A stretch of 64,000 bases of DNA from Terfezia claveryi (lineage: Eukaryota > Ascomycota > Pezizomycetes > Pezizales > Pezizaceae). Positions within the stretch are counted from its first letter, which is position 1. Each line of letters begins with the position of its first letter. Shown here one piece after another: positions 52,530 to 63,801 of the stretch. The position numbers were made by a program, and so were the translations under genes. Below the pieces are notes generated by a model. That model ran no database searches and was not told the origin of the DNA. It saw nothing but the letters and a program-made list of their open reading frames with translations. The stretch is from the NCBI GenBank assembly GCA_015179025.1, contig WHUX01000150.1, positions 62,001 to 126,000 of the forward strand. Direction: 5' to 3'.

Positions 52530-55459
52530 CTGCTTATGATCATTTATCTTTGTCTGCATTTTCTTTACCTGCACCTATGTCCGTTGATGAATCTTGCTTG
52601 TTTGGCGAGCATTTTGTAGTACCAATAACTGTTAAATTCAATGGTAAAATAGTGGTAACATCAGCTCTCAAAGATTGTGGTGCTTCGGGGATAGCCTTCA
52701 TTGATCAGACCTTCGTCAGTAAAAACTCTATACCAACAGTCAAACTCCAGAACCCCCGCCTTCTCGATGTTATTGATGGCCGCCCTATCGCTTCTGGGGC
52801 TATCACCGATCTTGTCTGCCTGCCCAGTGCCATTAGGGACCATTCGGAGAGTCTACCGATGTTTGTGACCAAGCTCAAATACCCCATTGTTCTGGGGATT
52901 CCTTGGCTGCGAATGCATGACGTCTCTATTAACTTTGGCTCTTACACCTTGACTTTCAATAGTGGGTATTGCAAGAGGCACTGCGGTGCCACACGAACTA
53001 CCGTTAAGGGGTTATGTGCACTACCCCCCCTGGTAGAGGACCCTGCCCAGGTAGTACACCAAACTGCCGCACACATCAATGTTAACAACCCTGTTCCCCT
53101 AGCTTCCCCGATATCCCCTGCCCCCGCGAAACCCCTGAATATTAACTTTATCGGAGCAGGGGCCTTCGCTTATCTCACCAGGAGGCATAAGCTCAAGGCG
53201 CATACTCTCTCAATTTATGAGATCAATCTGGAGATTAACAAGACAAGGTCTAAGGATGAGTGGAAATCCCTGGTCCTAGACGAATACCATGATTTCATTG
53301 ACCTATTTTTAGAAAAAGCCGCGGAAAAGCTTGCCCCCCATTGACCATATGACCACACAATTCCGCTGGTAGAGGGCAAGACCCCCCCTTATGGACCCCT
53401 CTATGGAATGTCCCGGGTAGAGCTAGAAGCCCTAAAAAAGTACTTGGAGGAAAACCTCAACAAGAGCTTCATTCGCTATAGCTCTTCACCAGCGAGTGCC
53501 CCAGTGCTTTTCGTGAAGAAATCGGACGGCTCTCTCCGGTTGTGTGTCGATTACCGGGGCCTAAACGAGATAACGGTCAAAAACAGGTACCTCCTACCCC
53601 TAATTCAGGAGATATTAGCCAGGCTCTTCAAGGCCAAATAGTTCACCAAACTGGATTTAAGAGGGTCTTACAACCTGGTACGGATTGCTGAGGGGTCGGA
53701 GTGGAAAACTGCCTTCCGAATACGATATGGCCATTTTGAGTATAATGTGATGCCCTTTGGCCTAACCAATGCCCCTACCTCCTTGAAGCACTTCATCAAT
53801 GACACCTTGCGGGACTTCCTCGATGAGTTCTACACAGCTTACCTGGACGATATTCTCATATACTCAGACTCCCTAGCGGAACACAAAATCCATGTGAGGC
53901 AGGTGTTAGAGAAGCTGGAGAAGGCCGGATTATACCTGAAACTGGAGAAATGCGAGTTTCATGTGCAGGAGGTCAAGTATCTGGGGTTAATCATCACTAC
54001 AGAAGGTATCAGGATGGACCCCACCAAGGTTACCGCTGTCCAGGAATGGCAAACCCCAGCAAATCTCAAGGACGTCCAAGCCTTCCTGGGGTTTGCTAAC
54101 TTTTACTAGCAGTTTATTCTAGGGTATTCGAAGATCGTAGCCCCTCTCACCGACCTGACCAAAAAATACTGATGTTTGAACTAGAATCTAGAAGCCCAAT
54201 CTGCCTTCCAGAACCTCAAGGAAGCCTTCTACTCAGCGCCAATCCTGGCACATTTCAACCCTGACCAGGAGTGTGTTGTCAAAACCGATGCCTTTGACTA
54301 TGTCTCCGTGGGAATCCTCTCTCAGAACGAGGATAAAGGCATCCTCCACCCAGTGGCCTATTTCTCAAAGAAGCATTCCCCAGCTGAGTGCAACTACGAG
54401 ATCTACGACAAGGAGCTGATGGCCATCGTGCGAGTATTTGAGGAATGGAGGCCACACCTGGAGTCAGCCAAGGGGATTATCGAAGTACTTTCTGACCATA
54501 AAAACCTTGAGTACTTTACCACCACCAAGCTGCTCAACTGATGGCAGGCCAAGTGGTCAGAATTCCTCTCTCGGTTCAACTTTAAGATCAAGTACCGTCC
54601 TGGAAAAGCTGGTGGCAAGCCCAATGCGTTAACTCGGAGATCAGGAGATCTCCCTAAAGGGGGGGATGAAAGGCTAAAATACCAAAATCAGGTGGTATTG
54701 AAGCCCGAAAACCTTGATCTGGCAGCCAATGTCCTCGCTGATGCTGAGGTTGATGCGGAAGCTGAGGCCACCATGGAAGCCGACTTCCGACAACTGGTGA
54801 GACAGGCATACGAGGATGACCCCTTGGCCAAGGAAATTATCGCCGAAGTGGATTCTGGCCTGTGCCGCCACCCCAAGATCTCCCTAGCCGAGTGTACTCT
54901 CCAGGAAGGACTCCTCTACTTCCTCGAATGGCTGTATGTGCCGGAAGGAGAGCTGCGCCTTCGATTGATCAAGGAACACCATGACAGCCTGGTTGCAGGT
55001 CACTCTGGAGTGGCCAAAATGTTAGAGCTTCTGGCTAGGGAGTACATATAGATCGACCAACGGAAGGACGTAGAGCAGTACATATGGAACTGCCATGTTT
55101 GCAAACATGCTAAGCCTGTCCGCCACGCTTCATATAGGACGCTGAAACCTCTGGATATCCCTGATCGACCGTGGCTGCACCTGATGATGGACTTCGTAAT
55201 AGGGTTGCCGGAAGATTCGGGGTTCAATGCCATCTTGATGGTGGTGGATCGGTTGACGAAAATAAGGCATATTATACCTTGCCGGGATACCTGCTCTGCC
55301 CCAGAGTTAGCCAATCTCTACCTCAATAATATATTCCGATACCATGGCCTCCCTGAATCGATTGTATCCGACCGTGGCCCGCAGTTTACCTCAGAATTCT
55401 GGCAAGCCTTCTGCAAACTTCTGGGGATCAAAGTTTGTCTGTCAACAGCTTACCACTCC
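52491..55459 (+). pseudogene. Gypsy-4 pol, truncated in integrase
   Basis: Protease with DCGASGIAFID (52550-53344 frame), RT blocks in 53408-53641 and 53747-54109 with [10 protein letters not shown] near 53840, RNase H near 54290-54640, the HHCC region near 54980-55110, and integrase through TMDF-like LMMDFVIG and VSDRGPQF (about 55367). Stops at 53341 (TGA), 53638 (TAG), 54539 (TGA) and 55049 (TAG) fit C-to-T or G-to-A changes when compared with Gypsy-3. The reading ends in AYHSHQ, where the family continues HPQTDGQSER, so the catalytic Glu is missing. Confidence 0.85.
54653..54667 (+). other. Internal polypurine-tract-like sequence, Gypsy-4
   Basis: CCTAAAGGGGGGGAT between RNase H and integrase, nearly the same as the family's 3' polypurine tract (CCTAAAGGGGGGATA). 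Confidence 0.45.
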
Positions 55460-56340
55460 CATCAGGAAGAAAAAAGTGGCATCAGGACGCCAGGTAGTGT
55501 CTCCTGGAGACACTTATATTATTCCTGTCTCCTATGACCTCTCACTAGAATCCCAATTTCCTACCTGTCTCCCAGAGCATCCTGTATGTACTTATTCGAC
55601 CTCTTGTCTCCCGAGGCATCCTGTACGCACCTTCCCAACTTCCTGTCTCCCTGTCTCTGGGCGCATCCCATGCCTTACCAAGAATTTTCTGGCTCCTGAC
55701 GGCGCTATAGTGTCTCTCAGAGATACTTATATTTTGCTGCCTCCCATATCTCCCATCTATCTCCCGAGGCACCTTGTACGTCCTTTCCTGACTTTCCTGT
55801 CTCTGAGGGCATCCTGTACCTTACTAAGAATTTTCTGGCTCCCTGACGGTGCTATAGTGTCTCCTGGAGACACTTACATTTTGCTGCCTCCCACGTCTCC
55901 TATCTGTCTCCCGAGGCACCTTGTACGTCCTTTCCTGACTTTCCTATCTCTGAGGGCATCCTGTGCCTTACCAAGAATTTTCTGGCTCCCTGACGGCGCT
56001 ATAGTTTCTCCCGGAGACACTTATATTTTGCTGCCTCCCATGTCTCCTCTCTGTCTCCCGAGGCACCCTGTACGTACCTGCCCGACTTCCTGTCTCTGAG
56101 GGCATCCTGTGCCTTACCAAGAATTTTCTGGCTCCCTGACGGCCCTATAGTGTCTCTTGGAGACACTTATATTTTGCTGCCTCCGACGTCCTGCCACTCA
56201 CATCCCAATCTCCCATTTGTCTCCCGGGGCACCCTGTACGTACCTTTCCGACCTCTTGCCTCCCTGTGCGTCCTGTACATGCCTTCCCGACTCCTTGCCT
56301 CCCAGGACCCTCTGCTGTCTCTTTTGTGTCTGGTGTTTCC
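55460..56340 (+). repeat. GTCTCC-rich repeat element, copy 2, with ~147-bp tandem units
   Basis: Head CATCAG and AAGAAAAAAGTGGCATC as at 23234. Four units then start at about 55710, 55857, 56004 and 56150 (period 146-147 bp), with a first divergent unit at 55496. Each begins with a palindrome such as GTGTCTCCTGGAGACAC followed by TTATATTTTGCTGCCTCCC. Long open frames (for example 55344-56099) result from the repeat. It interrupts Gypsy-4. Confidence 0.7.
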
Positions 56341-56414
56341 CTTTCCCATCCCATTTTCTCGTAGTCACCAATATTTACGATCTCATTGCACACCCTCACA
56401 GCTCATTTATTATT

Positions 56415-59400
56415 TCATGCATATAATTCATTCCACGTATTCAGATCTATTCTATTGTTTACCAACCATGTTTTCCCAGTCTCCAATGGGATAAGATGAG
56501 CTATCCCCTCAATGTCCGCAATTCGGATCACATGCGTCCGTTTCCATTCCTCCCTAAGTTCCACCCGAATCATTCCCTCCTCCCCACTTGGCTTTGCTGG
56601 TCCCTGAAGACGCAAAAGGACCACCAGCGCAACCTCGTGGACTTTCCACGTTTCGTCGTGAACACTGAACAGCCCTTCTAACCGCCCAACCATCCTTCCG
56701 TCAAGTTGACCCATTTATAATTCCAATGGTGCATGCTCTTTCCGCCGAATCCATACCCAGTCTGCTCTTGACTTGTCCCGCCCCCTGAAACCCTCTTTCC
56801 CAGTCCACCTAACTCTATGAATTGATTCTCCATCTCCTTGGAACTGTGGAACAGGAATCGCCAGTATATTATAATAATACGATCTGTAGTTTCCTATCTT
56901 TTCAGTGTCTGGTGTACCCCTTGAGCTGTCCATATTCATCCTTAAATATTCACAGAACTGCTCTGCCAGACCGGATACACCCAAGATACTACCAAGGGAA
57001 GACAGTCGCATACCGATGGAACCTTCTGCACTCTGTTTACCTTCCAAGGTCGGACGCTCAGCGGGTCGACTAAGCCGTTTTCGTTTCCCGCCCGATATAT
57101 CTCCACCTTCTGCATTGTCAGCCAACATTTCCAAGACGTCAGCACCGAGATTTATGTCACGACTCCATGCAACCAAGTTAAGTTCCCGCATGCGGATTGC
57201 ATAGTCTCTTGAGACGGTATCCAAGATTTGCTCGGCTGCGTCGACGAGGTTCGACCACCGATAGGCATCCTTCAGGGGCTTGTGAAGGGCTTCTGTTATC
57301 TCGGTAGAGTACTGGAGGAGAGTTCCGAAATCGATTATCTGTGAATCATAATGCGACAAAAGGTGCAGCTTTGGAAAGTTGAACGTACCCTGCTGCAGGA
57401 TCTCATGGACTGCTTGTTGCCTCTCTTCTCGATGATCTGCACCTTTTTTGGCCCTCTGAGTGGCCGTCAGCTTGAAATACTGATCTATTGTAGCCTGCTG
57501 TGCCTGGGCCTCTGCCAGATCCTTAGAAGCCTTCGCAGCCTCCCCACGATCTGCCTTACTTGCCCGAAATTCGCCGAAGATGTGCCTGAACTGATGGAAT
57601 TCTTGTAGATACTGATTCATGTACTCTATTGTTTATGGTGTGTGACTGCGATACTGTGCCATTAGACAGAAATCTGTGAGAGCTCGCACACATCGAATTG
57701 CTATCTTGGCATCTGCTTGACCAGCCGCAGAAAGACTTGGAACGTCTTGTATTTGCCGCAGAGCAGCCGCAAAGCACGCTCAAATAACATGGTTAATACC
57801 CCTCATTTCCGCACCACTCCACATTGTGATTTGCCGATATCGCTTTTGTGGTTGACGGTATCCAGGATACGGTGGAATATTCTCCCATATCTTATCAAAA
57901 GCCTCGAGTCGCTTGTGCTTCCGTAAAAACCCCTCAATCTATTCCATTAGGTGCTTTAGCACTCCAGGTAGGATATTATGCAGAATATCTCCACGTACTA
58001 TGAGGGGTGGTATGATGCCCTTCTGTATCCATAGTGCATTACGTAACGGTTTTATTCCTTCTCTGTCCAGTCTTGGGAGTGTTAGCTGTTATTCGCCATC
58101 TCTGGATTTTGGTGCACGTACTGGCCCACATCACCGGCCTGAAATAGCCTCTGATAGTCCACATGATCGCGCATGCGATATGGCCTTTTGGACAGCATGC
58201 CCAATTGGTGCTTTGAAGCAATACATGTGTGGCATCGATTTGTTTTGATATCATGGATGGTCATATTTTCCATGTGATCAGCAAGCCAACTCGAAAGGAT
58301 CGGGATACAATTTCTGACTTTCTCATCAGCGCAGGCCACTTCGTACTCTCCACCCTACCACCATTAGTTAGTAACGGACCTTCACTGTCTGCAAATTTAA
58401 ACCACTATCATACCTCATATATGTGAACTAAGGGTTTTAAAATGCCTTCCAAAATTGTATGCTGGACCCTGAGTGCATCATATTCCTGCTGCTTAGTAGA
58501 AAACCCTTTAATTCCTTCAGTGCGTTTCGGCCCAATTGGTAGAAGGCCTATCAGGACCCATGCCTGTGCTGTGGGTTTGTTTCGAATGTGTGAGGGGATA
58601 TTGCCAATGGACATGAATAATGGCCACAATTTCTTATCCCCAGAAAAATTGGTGAGAAATGTTTGATCCGACGTTAGTATAACTGGAACCAGTGTACAAC
58701 CTGCTGGGAGTGTCATCTGAGGGATTCTCAGTGTCTTCAGTAAGCTTGCCATCCCAACATCTCTGGACCTACGACCATACCTGCGTTCTCCACCACCAAT
58801 TGCCTGTATGCATATCTGTGTACATTCGATTACCCCCTTTATCAAAATCTTGAACCGGCTCGTATACCAGATGCCCTGCAAATGTCCGCTGCTGGAGAAG
58901 ATATGCTATGGTATGCTGAACGTCCTGATAATAGAATGCACAACCGTGTTGAAGGTGGAAATCGACTGTTCCCCTATGCCATGGAGGTTGGTCTATAAGC
59001 TCCCGCATCTTATTCTGCCAGGTGTGCCAGATTTAAACTGGATACTGGCGGTCTCCGGTCGGTCAATAGAAAGTAGATTGTTCTTGAAGAACTTGTCAAT
59101 CTGTTTTAAAGAGATCTTACTATCATGGAAGAACCGTGCCAACTTGTATTCATACACATTGGCAAACGGCGAAAGGGGATTATACTGCCAGCTTCGAACA
59201 TACCGGAAAATGCACTCCTTGATAACTTTGCCTGCGGCATGCTCTGGTGGAAGACGTTGAGAGCCCTGCTCACATTCCCGGAGTGACAGAGAAAGTCCGT
59301 GGGAGTCCGCAACATCCTGCTGCGTATCTCAATTGTCATCATAAGCATGTGTGGTAGAAATCAATCTCCTCTTAGACGCTTGGAGGATTGTGGCTTCGCT

Positions 59401-59563
59401 GAGCTGAGGGTGCGACTTCGCTTTGAATTTGTCACTGGCTCCACCACGTCCACAATGGGCTCATTAAGCAAGGTGTCACTGGCTGGTTGGGGTGCTGAAC
59501 TCGGAGATGTCGACCATAATGGCCTGCACTATTAAACTCAAAATGACAGTATTTGCACTGCAT
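56415..59563 (-). pseudogene. Plavaka-like DNA transposase, decayed
   Basis: From ATG 59563 the minus strand encodes a C2H2 zinc finger (CKYCHFEFNSAGHYGRHL, C-X2-C-X12-H-X4-H, 59502-59557) and a Ser-rich basic segment. Blocks typical of Plavaka transposases follow: YNPLSPFAN, then a QIDKFFK block (about 59140), TGNWWWRTQ (about 58785), LVPVILTSDQTFLTNFSGDK, IPILSSWLADHMENM (about 58300) and FNFPKLHLLSHYDSQ (about 57380). The last ORF (57620-56715) continues after one CAA-type TAA into a C-terminal WLVNNRIDLNTWN. Other stops (TGA TAG near 58408) fit CGA and CAG. Frame changes occur between blocks. Plavaka belongs to the CACTA-like cut-and-paste transposons; terminal repeats were not found here. 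Confidence 0.78.
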
Positions 59564-60590
59564 TTGATCTTGATGTCAGTTTGTAGGTACAAGTAAATTC
59601 TGTAGGAGGACACTTACTGCCTATCTACTCCTCTATGAGATGGCGAACTACCGCATTGGACAAAGGGTGTCTGGCGGGTCTGGTGGTCTGGCCGGTACCA
59701 GCACTAATGCAGATAAAAGACCAGAACTCCAACAAGTGTCTATGATCGTCTGCCTGTAATCCAATATTGTTCTGACATTATTGTAGAGATCTCGAGAGGC
59801 CGAGAAGGTGTCAAGTAAGGGCTAGAGAAGACTTGGACTAGCCTCGTTTGCCCTTATGCATGTGCACTAGCGCAAACTGGTGAACCGTACTACCATCGGT
59901 AGATCGAACTAGATGGTGACGGGCTAGCATAGGCCTGATTGAGGATGTTCTATGCGACCACTTAGTTAGTCTCGAACCCGACCGCTCCTAGAGCCACTTA
60001 GTCTGATTGGCGACCACTGAGACTTGGATGAGTTTTCGGTAAATTTTCAAGCCCTCCGAGGCCTTTGATGGTCCGTCCCATGATAGCTTAATACAAGAAT
60101 TGGTAAACTAGCGCTGTACAGATTATTCTCCCGAGCCCAGAATTTTCTGGTGCCTATCACATCAAACTTGACCATTTCTGGTAGGTACCGAGTGTATCTT
60201 GCCTCCTCCACAGGAGGGTGTTGTGCCAACCAGACTAATCTTGCCTGCCTCGGGAAGTCTAGCAAACACTCTGAGGAGGATTGTAGCTTCCATAAGACTC
60301 TAGGTGTAATGGTGAACAATTGCGAAGCATATATATAGAGGCTCTTGTATCCCACCCTCGTACTTCTTATTACACGTCTACTCACAAAGTTCACTTGAAC
60401 TCTTCTGATAAGCCAATCTCAGATACGAATTATCTGGTTGCAGACTAACAAGGGAGTAGCCTACCAATATGCCAATACCTTTATACTCATAGAGCCCCCT
60501 AGTTCCCTATCGGTAGTAAGTGCCAGACTCTGGGTGGCTGCCTGTAGACTAACCAAAGCTAGTAGAAAATTGAAGCATGATGGCATCAGA
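59564..60590. other. No recognisable gene; possible 5' flank of the transposon
   Basis: Mixed sequence upstream of the Plavaka-like gene. A 115-codon minus-strand frame (60394-60047) shows no domain and is probably chance. Terminal inverted repeats were sought by eye without success. Confidence 0.3.
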
Positions 60591-60663
60591 CGGTGACGCG
60601 GAGTTTACTATTAAGAAAGCCGCCGACAAAGTCGGCTTCTAAGACAATGGAATCCCCACCAAA

Positions 60664-60972
60664 TTGTATACTTTGTGGCGGAAACAAATTCACAAAGGAG
60701 TGCAAAATTGGGACTGTTATGGTCCAGAGGAAGCTGAGACCAGTTGCTGGGACGCTTTCTGTGAATGGGCCACGGGGCAACCCACAATGGCTCCTCGTGG
60801 ACAGTTCCAATACCATAGCGATACCATCCATAAGCATGTTAGAACCCTCTGCGACGACGTCGCAAAAAAGGCAAGGACCAGTCGCCTAGCAAAATGGAGT
60901 GTAGTACAGCAAGCCCGAGCTGCCTACCGAGCTGCCAACAATGGGGGACCCGCCAACATAGAGCCTCCCTAG
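60664..60972 (+). CDS. Short ORF of unknown function
   Basis: 102 codons with ordinary composition (GVQNWDCYGPEEAETSCWDA, later an Ala/Arg-rich helix). The frame extends upstream through one stop (60641, TAA) with KKAADKVGF. No family recognised. It may be a fragment of a host or transposon gene. Two overlapping frames are also open, so coding status is uncertain. Confidence 0.25.
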   Translation: MYTLWRKQIHKGVQNWDCYGPEEAETSCWDAFCEWATGQPTMAPRGQFQYHSDTIHKHVRTLCDDVAKKARTSRLAKWSVVQQARAAYRAANNGGPANIEPP

Positions 60973-61129
60973 TGGCCCCTACCAGGCTCTCAGGTGCTGG
61001 AAGCAGCTACCACCGGGCCGTCCTATATGCCAAGGAATCTGAAGGGGAAAGGCAGTACAACACTCCAGAACGCAACTACAGAGTCGAACGCTGAGAGGGC
61101 CAGGGTCACTGCTAGAAGTCCCAACTAGG

Positions 61130-61421
61130 CTTTTCTTGTTTTGTATGCTTGCTCAATTTGATTTTGAAGGGATAGGATTTTTCTTTTTTTCTTTTTTTTT
61201 TTATTTAATTTTTTTTTTTATCCGGATATTTTGATATTTTTTTATTTGTCGTTTCTATTTTTCTATTATTGTTTTTTTTTTATTTTTTTTTATTTTATTT
61301 TTTTTTAATAGTATCAATGGTATAATGTGGGGGCTGCTACTAGGCCATTCATTTCTTTGTATTTTCACCCTACAATGGATTTGAAAAGTATATGACTAGA
61401 CCATGAACGTCGTAAACCAGT
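61130..61421. repeat. T-rich low-complexity tract and flank
   Basis: About 61170-61310 is mostly T runs with scattered A, C and G (TTTTTTATTTTTTTTTATTT). The remainder up to the Gypsy-5 LTR has no recognisable feature. Confidence 0.6.
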
Positions 61422-61984
61422 TGTAACGAGGGCTCTGGGGGACAAGGCGACCAAAGGGTACGCCGGGGAAGTGGCAAGGGGCAATCGCACACGTAGGAGC
61501 GCTACGTGTGTGATCGGGGGAAAGGCTAGGGTAAGACACACGTAGGAACGCTACGTGTGTGACCAGGGGAAGACTAAGACGGGGGCAAGGGCAAGAGGCA
61601 AGAGACAAGAGGCAAGAGGCAAGAGGCAAGAGGCAAGAGACACGAGACATGCGGAGGCAGTTGCAGCGTGTGTCAAGGGAGGCAGCTGTACTGCAGAGTT
61701 GTTTGTTCGAGACAAGGATGTGCACAAGGGAGGTGCACAAGCGCTAGGGGAAGCAAGGTCCTGTATTGGGTATATAAGATGTTGGATGGGGATCCAACAA
61801 GAGGGCGGAGAGAGCAAGCTATATATACAGGCTTCCTTCCTGGCCAAGGCCACCGGAAGGAATAAGGTTCCCGAGACCCCTTATCTCGGGAACAGAGATA
61901 ACAACGATATCAATTAACAATAATGAGAGTCGGACGGGATTCCGTCCGACTCTCAAACCTGGTTAGGAAAGGACGGTTGTGACA
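61422..61984 (-). repeat. Gypsy-5 3' LTR
   Basis: On the plus strand it runs TGTAACGAGGG to GGTTGTGACA, 563 bp, complementary to the Gypsy-3/-4 LTR ends. It contains a perfect hairpin GAGAGTCGGACGG-GATT-CCGTCCGACTCTC near 61925-61954 and two copies of a CACACGTAG...CTACGTGTG palindrome near 61490-61560. A CAAGAGG/CAAGAGA repeat lies at 61590-61645. Confidence 0.9.
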
Positions 61985-62000
61985 CTATCCCCCCTCTAGG
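61985..62000 (-). other. Gypsy-5 polypurine tract
   Basis: Minus strand CCTAGAGGGGGGATAG directly before the LTR, equivalent to 33251-33266 in Gypsy-3. Confidence 0.75.
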
Positions 62001-62167
62001 CTCGGAGCTCCAGCGACTAGGAGTCCTGGGCACGATAACCGGCAAAATCAACACAGGAAACAACAACAACAAGGTAAGGACAAAGACCCCAACTCCGAAC
62101 AACCTGACAACAACAGAAACAACAATCATAATTCCAACTCCAAATCAACGAAGACAAGACAAAAATA

Positions 62168-63787
62168 TCATTCAGCGGGGCGAGGCTTGAGAGGGTAACG
62201 CTGGTGGAATAGGGTGACCAGGTCAGGGGTGTTTTCCAGGTCCTCCGCTAGTTGCCAGGTCGTCTCCTCATCTCCCAGCCATTTGACCTTATATTGCAGG
62301 TGCCCATACCTTCTTCGGGAGTCCAGCACTTCCTCTACCTCCCATTCCTCCTCACCTTCGATCACCACAGGAGGGGGAGGGGGGTGTTTCTGCCCTGGGA
62401 GGGGATCATCAGCCGCTGGCTCAATTTCCGATACGTGTACAACCGGGTGGCGTTTGATGTCCTTGGGGAACCTCAATCGATAGGCATGAGTGCCCACAGC
62501 AGCCAACACCTCGAATGGACCCAGGAACTTATGGTCGAGCTTGCGAGATGGCCGTTCCGTCCGGAAGTGCCGGCTGGAGAGCCACACCTTATCTCCTGGC
62601 TGATACTTGGGGGCTGGCAACCGTGATCCATTGGTATATTCAGCTTGCCTGGCTTGCGCATATTCCAGCTCGGCTTTCAGGGTAGAGTGAAGTTTAGAAA
62701 TCTGCGTGGCGAACTCCTTAGCTGGGGCGTTCTCCCTGGCCTTGCGCAGAGGTGCCAGGGAGTCTACGAACCGAGGGTGCCAGCCATAATTGGCCAGGAA
62801 TGGGGAGGTCTTCAGGGTCTCAGAGAAGTGGTTGTTGGCGGAGAATTCGCAGGTGGCCAGCAATGAAACCCAGTTATTCTGCTGGTAATTGATGTACACC
62901 CTCAGATATTGCTCCATGATGGCGTTCATACGTTCTGACTGGCTATCAGTCTGAGGGTGGTATGCCGTAGACAGGTGTACTTCAATACCTAACAGCTCAC
63001 AGAATGTTTTCCAGAAGTCGGCGACGAACTGAGGGCCACGGTCTGAGACAATCGACGCTGGGAGGCCATGGTAACGGAAGACATTATCCAGGTAGAGGGA
63101 TGCTAATTCGGGGGCCGAGCAGGTGTCTCGACAGGGTATTACATGCCTCATTTTCGTTAACTGATCCTCTACCATCAAGATGGCGTTGAATCCTGAGTCT
63201 TCCGGCAATCCGGTGATGAAGTCCATAGTCAGGTGTTGCCAGGGTTGTTCTGGGACTTCCAGGGGCTTCAGGGTACCATACGGAGCGTGGCGAGTGGGTT
63301 TGGCACGCTTGCAGACATGGCAATTCCGTATGTACCGCTCCACCTCCTTCCGTTGGTCAATCCACGTATATTGCCTAGCTAGCAGCTCTAACGTTTTAGC
63401 TACCCCAGGATGACCCGCAGCCAGGGTATCATGGTGTTCCTTGATCAGCTGCATCCGCAGCTCTCCTTCAGGTATATAGAGCCGATCTAGGTGGTATAGG
63501 AGGTCGTCCTGAGTGGTGCACTCGGCTAGGGAAATCTTGGTGTGACGGCGCTGTCCAGACTCCACTGCAGCGATTATATCCTTAACCAGGTCGTCCTCCG
63601 CATATGCCCATTGTATCCGCAGAAGGAGATCTGCTCCTGGGTTCGCTTCAGCTTTAGCATCAGCATCAGCATCAGCATCAGCATCAGCATCAGCATCAGC
63701 ATCGGCATCAGTATCAGCATCAGCATCAGCATCAGCATCAGCATGGCTAGTGGCCGCCAGGTCGAGATTTTCAGGTTTCAGTACCAC
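62168..63787 (-). CDS. Gypsy-5 integrase with chromodomain (intact part of pol)
   Basis: 539 codons. Residues 16-44 are an Asp-Ala repeat. The HHCC domain has a His pair near 118-125 and Cys156/Cys159. The catalytic triad is Asp189 (TMDFITG), Asp249 (VSDRGPQF) and Glu285 (SQSERMN), with 35 residues between the last two. The GPF-type C-terminal module (FLGPFEVLAA, about 421-430) is followed by a chromodomain at 482-530 (WEVEEVLDSRRRYG, YKVKWLG). All catalytic residues are present. In an active element this would be the C-terminal part of Gag-Pol; the Met start is probably internal. It is separated from RNase H by one missing G in a homopolymer near 63813-63818. Confidence 0.9.
   Translation of the reverse strand: MVLKPENLDLAATSHADADADADADTDADADADADADADADADAKAEANPGADLLLRIQWAYAEDDLVKDIIAAVESGQRRHTKISLAECTTQDDLLYHLDRLYIPEGELRMQLIKEHHDTLAAGHPGVAKTLELLARQYTWIDQRKEVERYIRNCHVCKRAKPTRHAPYGTLKPLEVPEQPWQHLTMDFITGLPEDSGFNAILMVEDQLTKMRHVIPCRDTCSAPELASLYLDNVFRYHGLPASIVSDRGPQFVADFWKTFCELLGIEVHLSTAYHPQTDSQSERMNAIMEQYLRVYINYQQNNWVSLLATCEFSANNHFSETLKTSPFLANYGWHPRFVDSLAPLRKARENAPAKEFATQISKLHSTLKAELEYAQARQAEYTNGSRLPAPKYQPGDKVWLSSRHFRTERPSRKLDHKFLGPFEVLAAVGTHAYRLRFPKDIKRHPVVHVSEIEPAADDPLPGQKHPPPPPVVIEGEEEWEVEEVLDSRRRYGHLQYKVKWLGDEETTWQLAEDLENTPDLVTLFHQRYPLKPRPAE
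63656..63744 (-). repeat. In-frame GCATCA hexanucleotide expansion in Gypsy-5 pol
   Basis: About 15 copies of plus-strand GCATCA, coding for (Asp-Ala)n on the minus strand. The corresponding linker in Gypsy-3 and Gypsy-4 has only a few Ala/Glu/Asp residues. Confidence 0.85.
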
Positions 63788-63801
63788 CTGATTTTGGTAC
63801 T

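Larger units (their letters stand above)
50771..55459 (+). mobile_element. Gypsy-4: truncated chromovirus of the Gypsy-3 family
   Basis: A 5' LTR, gag, protease, RT, RNase H and the first part of integrase are present. The sequence breaks at 55459, within the integrase core between the second Asp and the Glu, where a GTCTCC-rich repeat begins. No 3' LTR follows in the window. Many stops are present, of TGG-to-TAG and CGA-to-TGA type among others. It is the most decayed of the three family members. Confidence 0.9.

Noticed and set aside
55344..56099. 251-codon plus-strand ORF
   Set aside because: It starts in the wrong frame of Gypsy-4 integrase and runs through the 147-bp tandem units; the peptide simply repeats.
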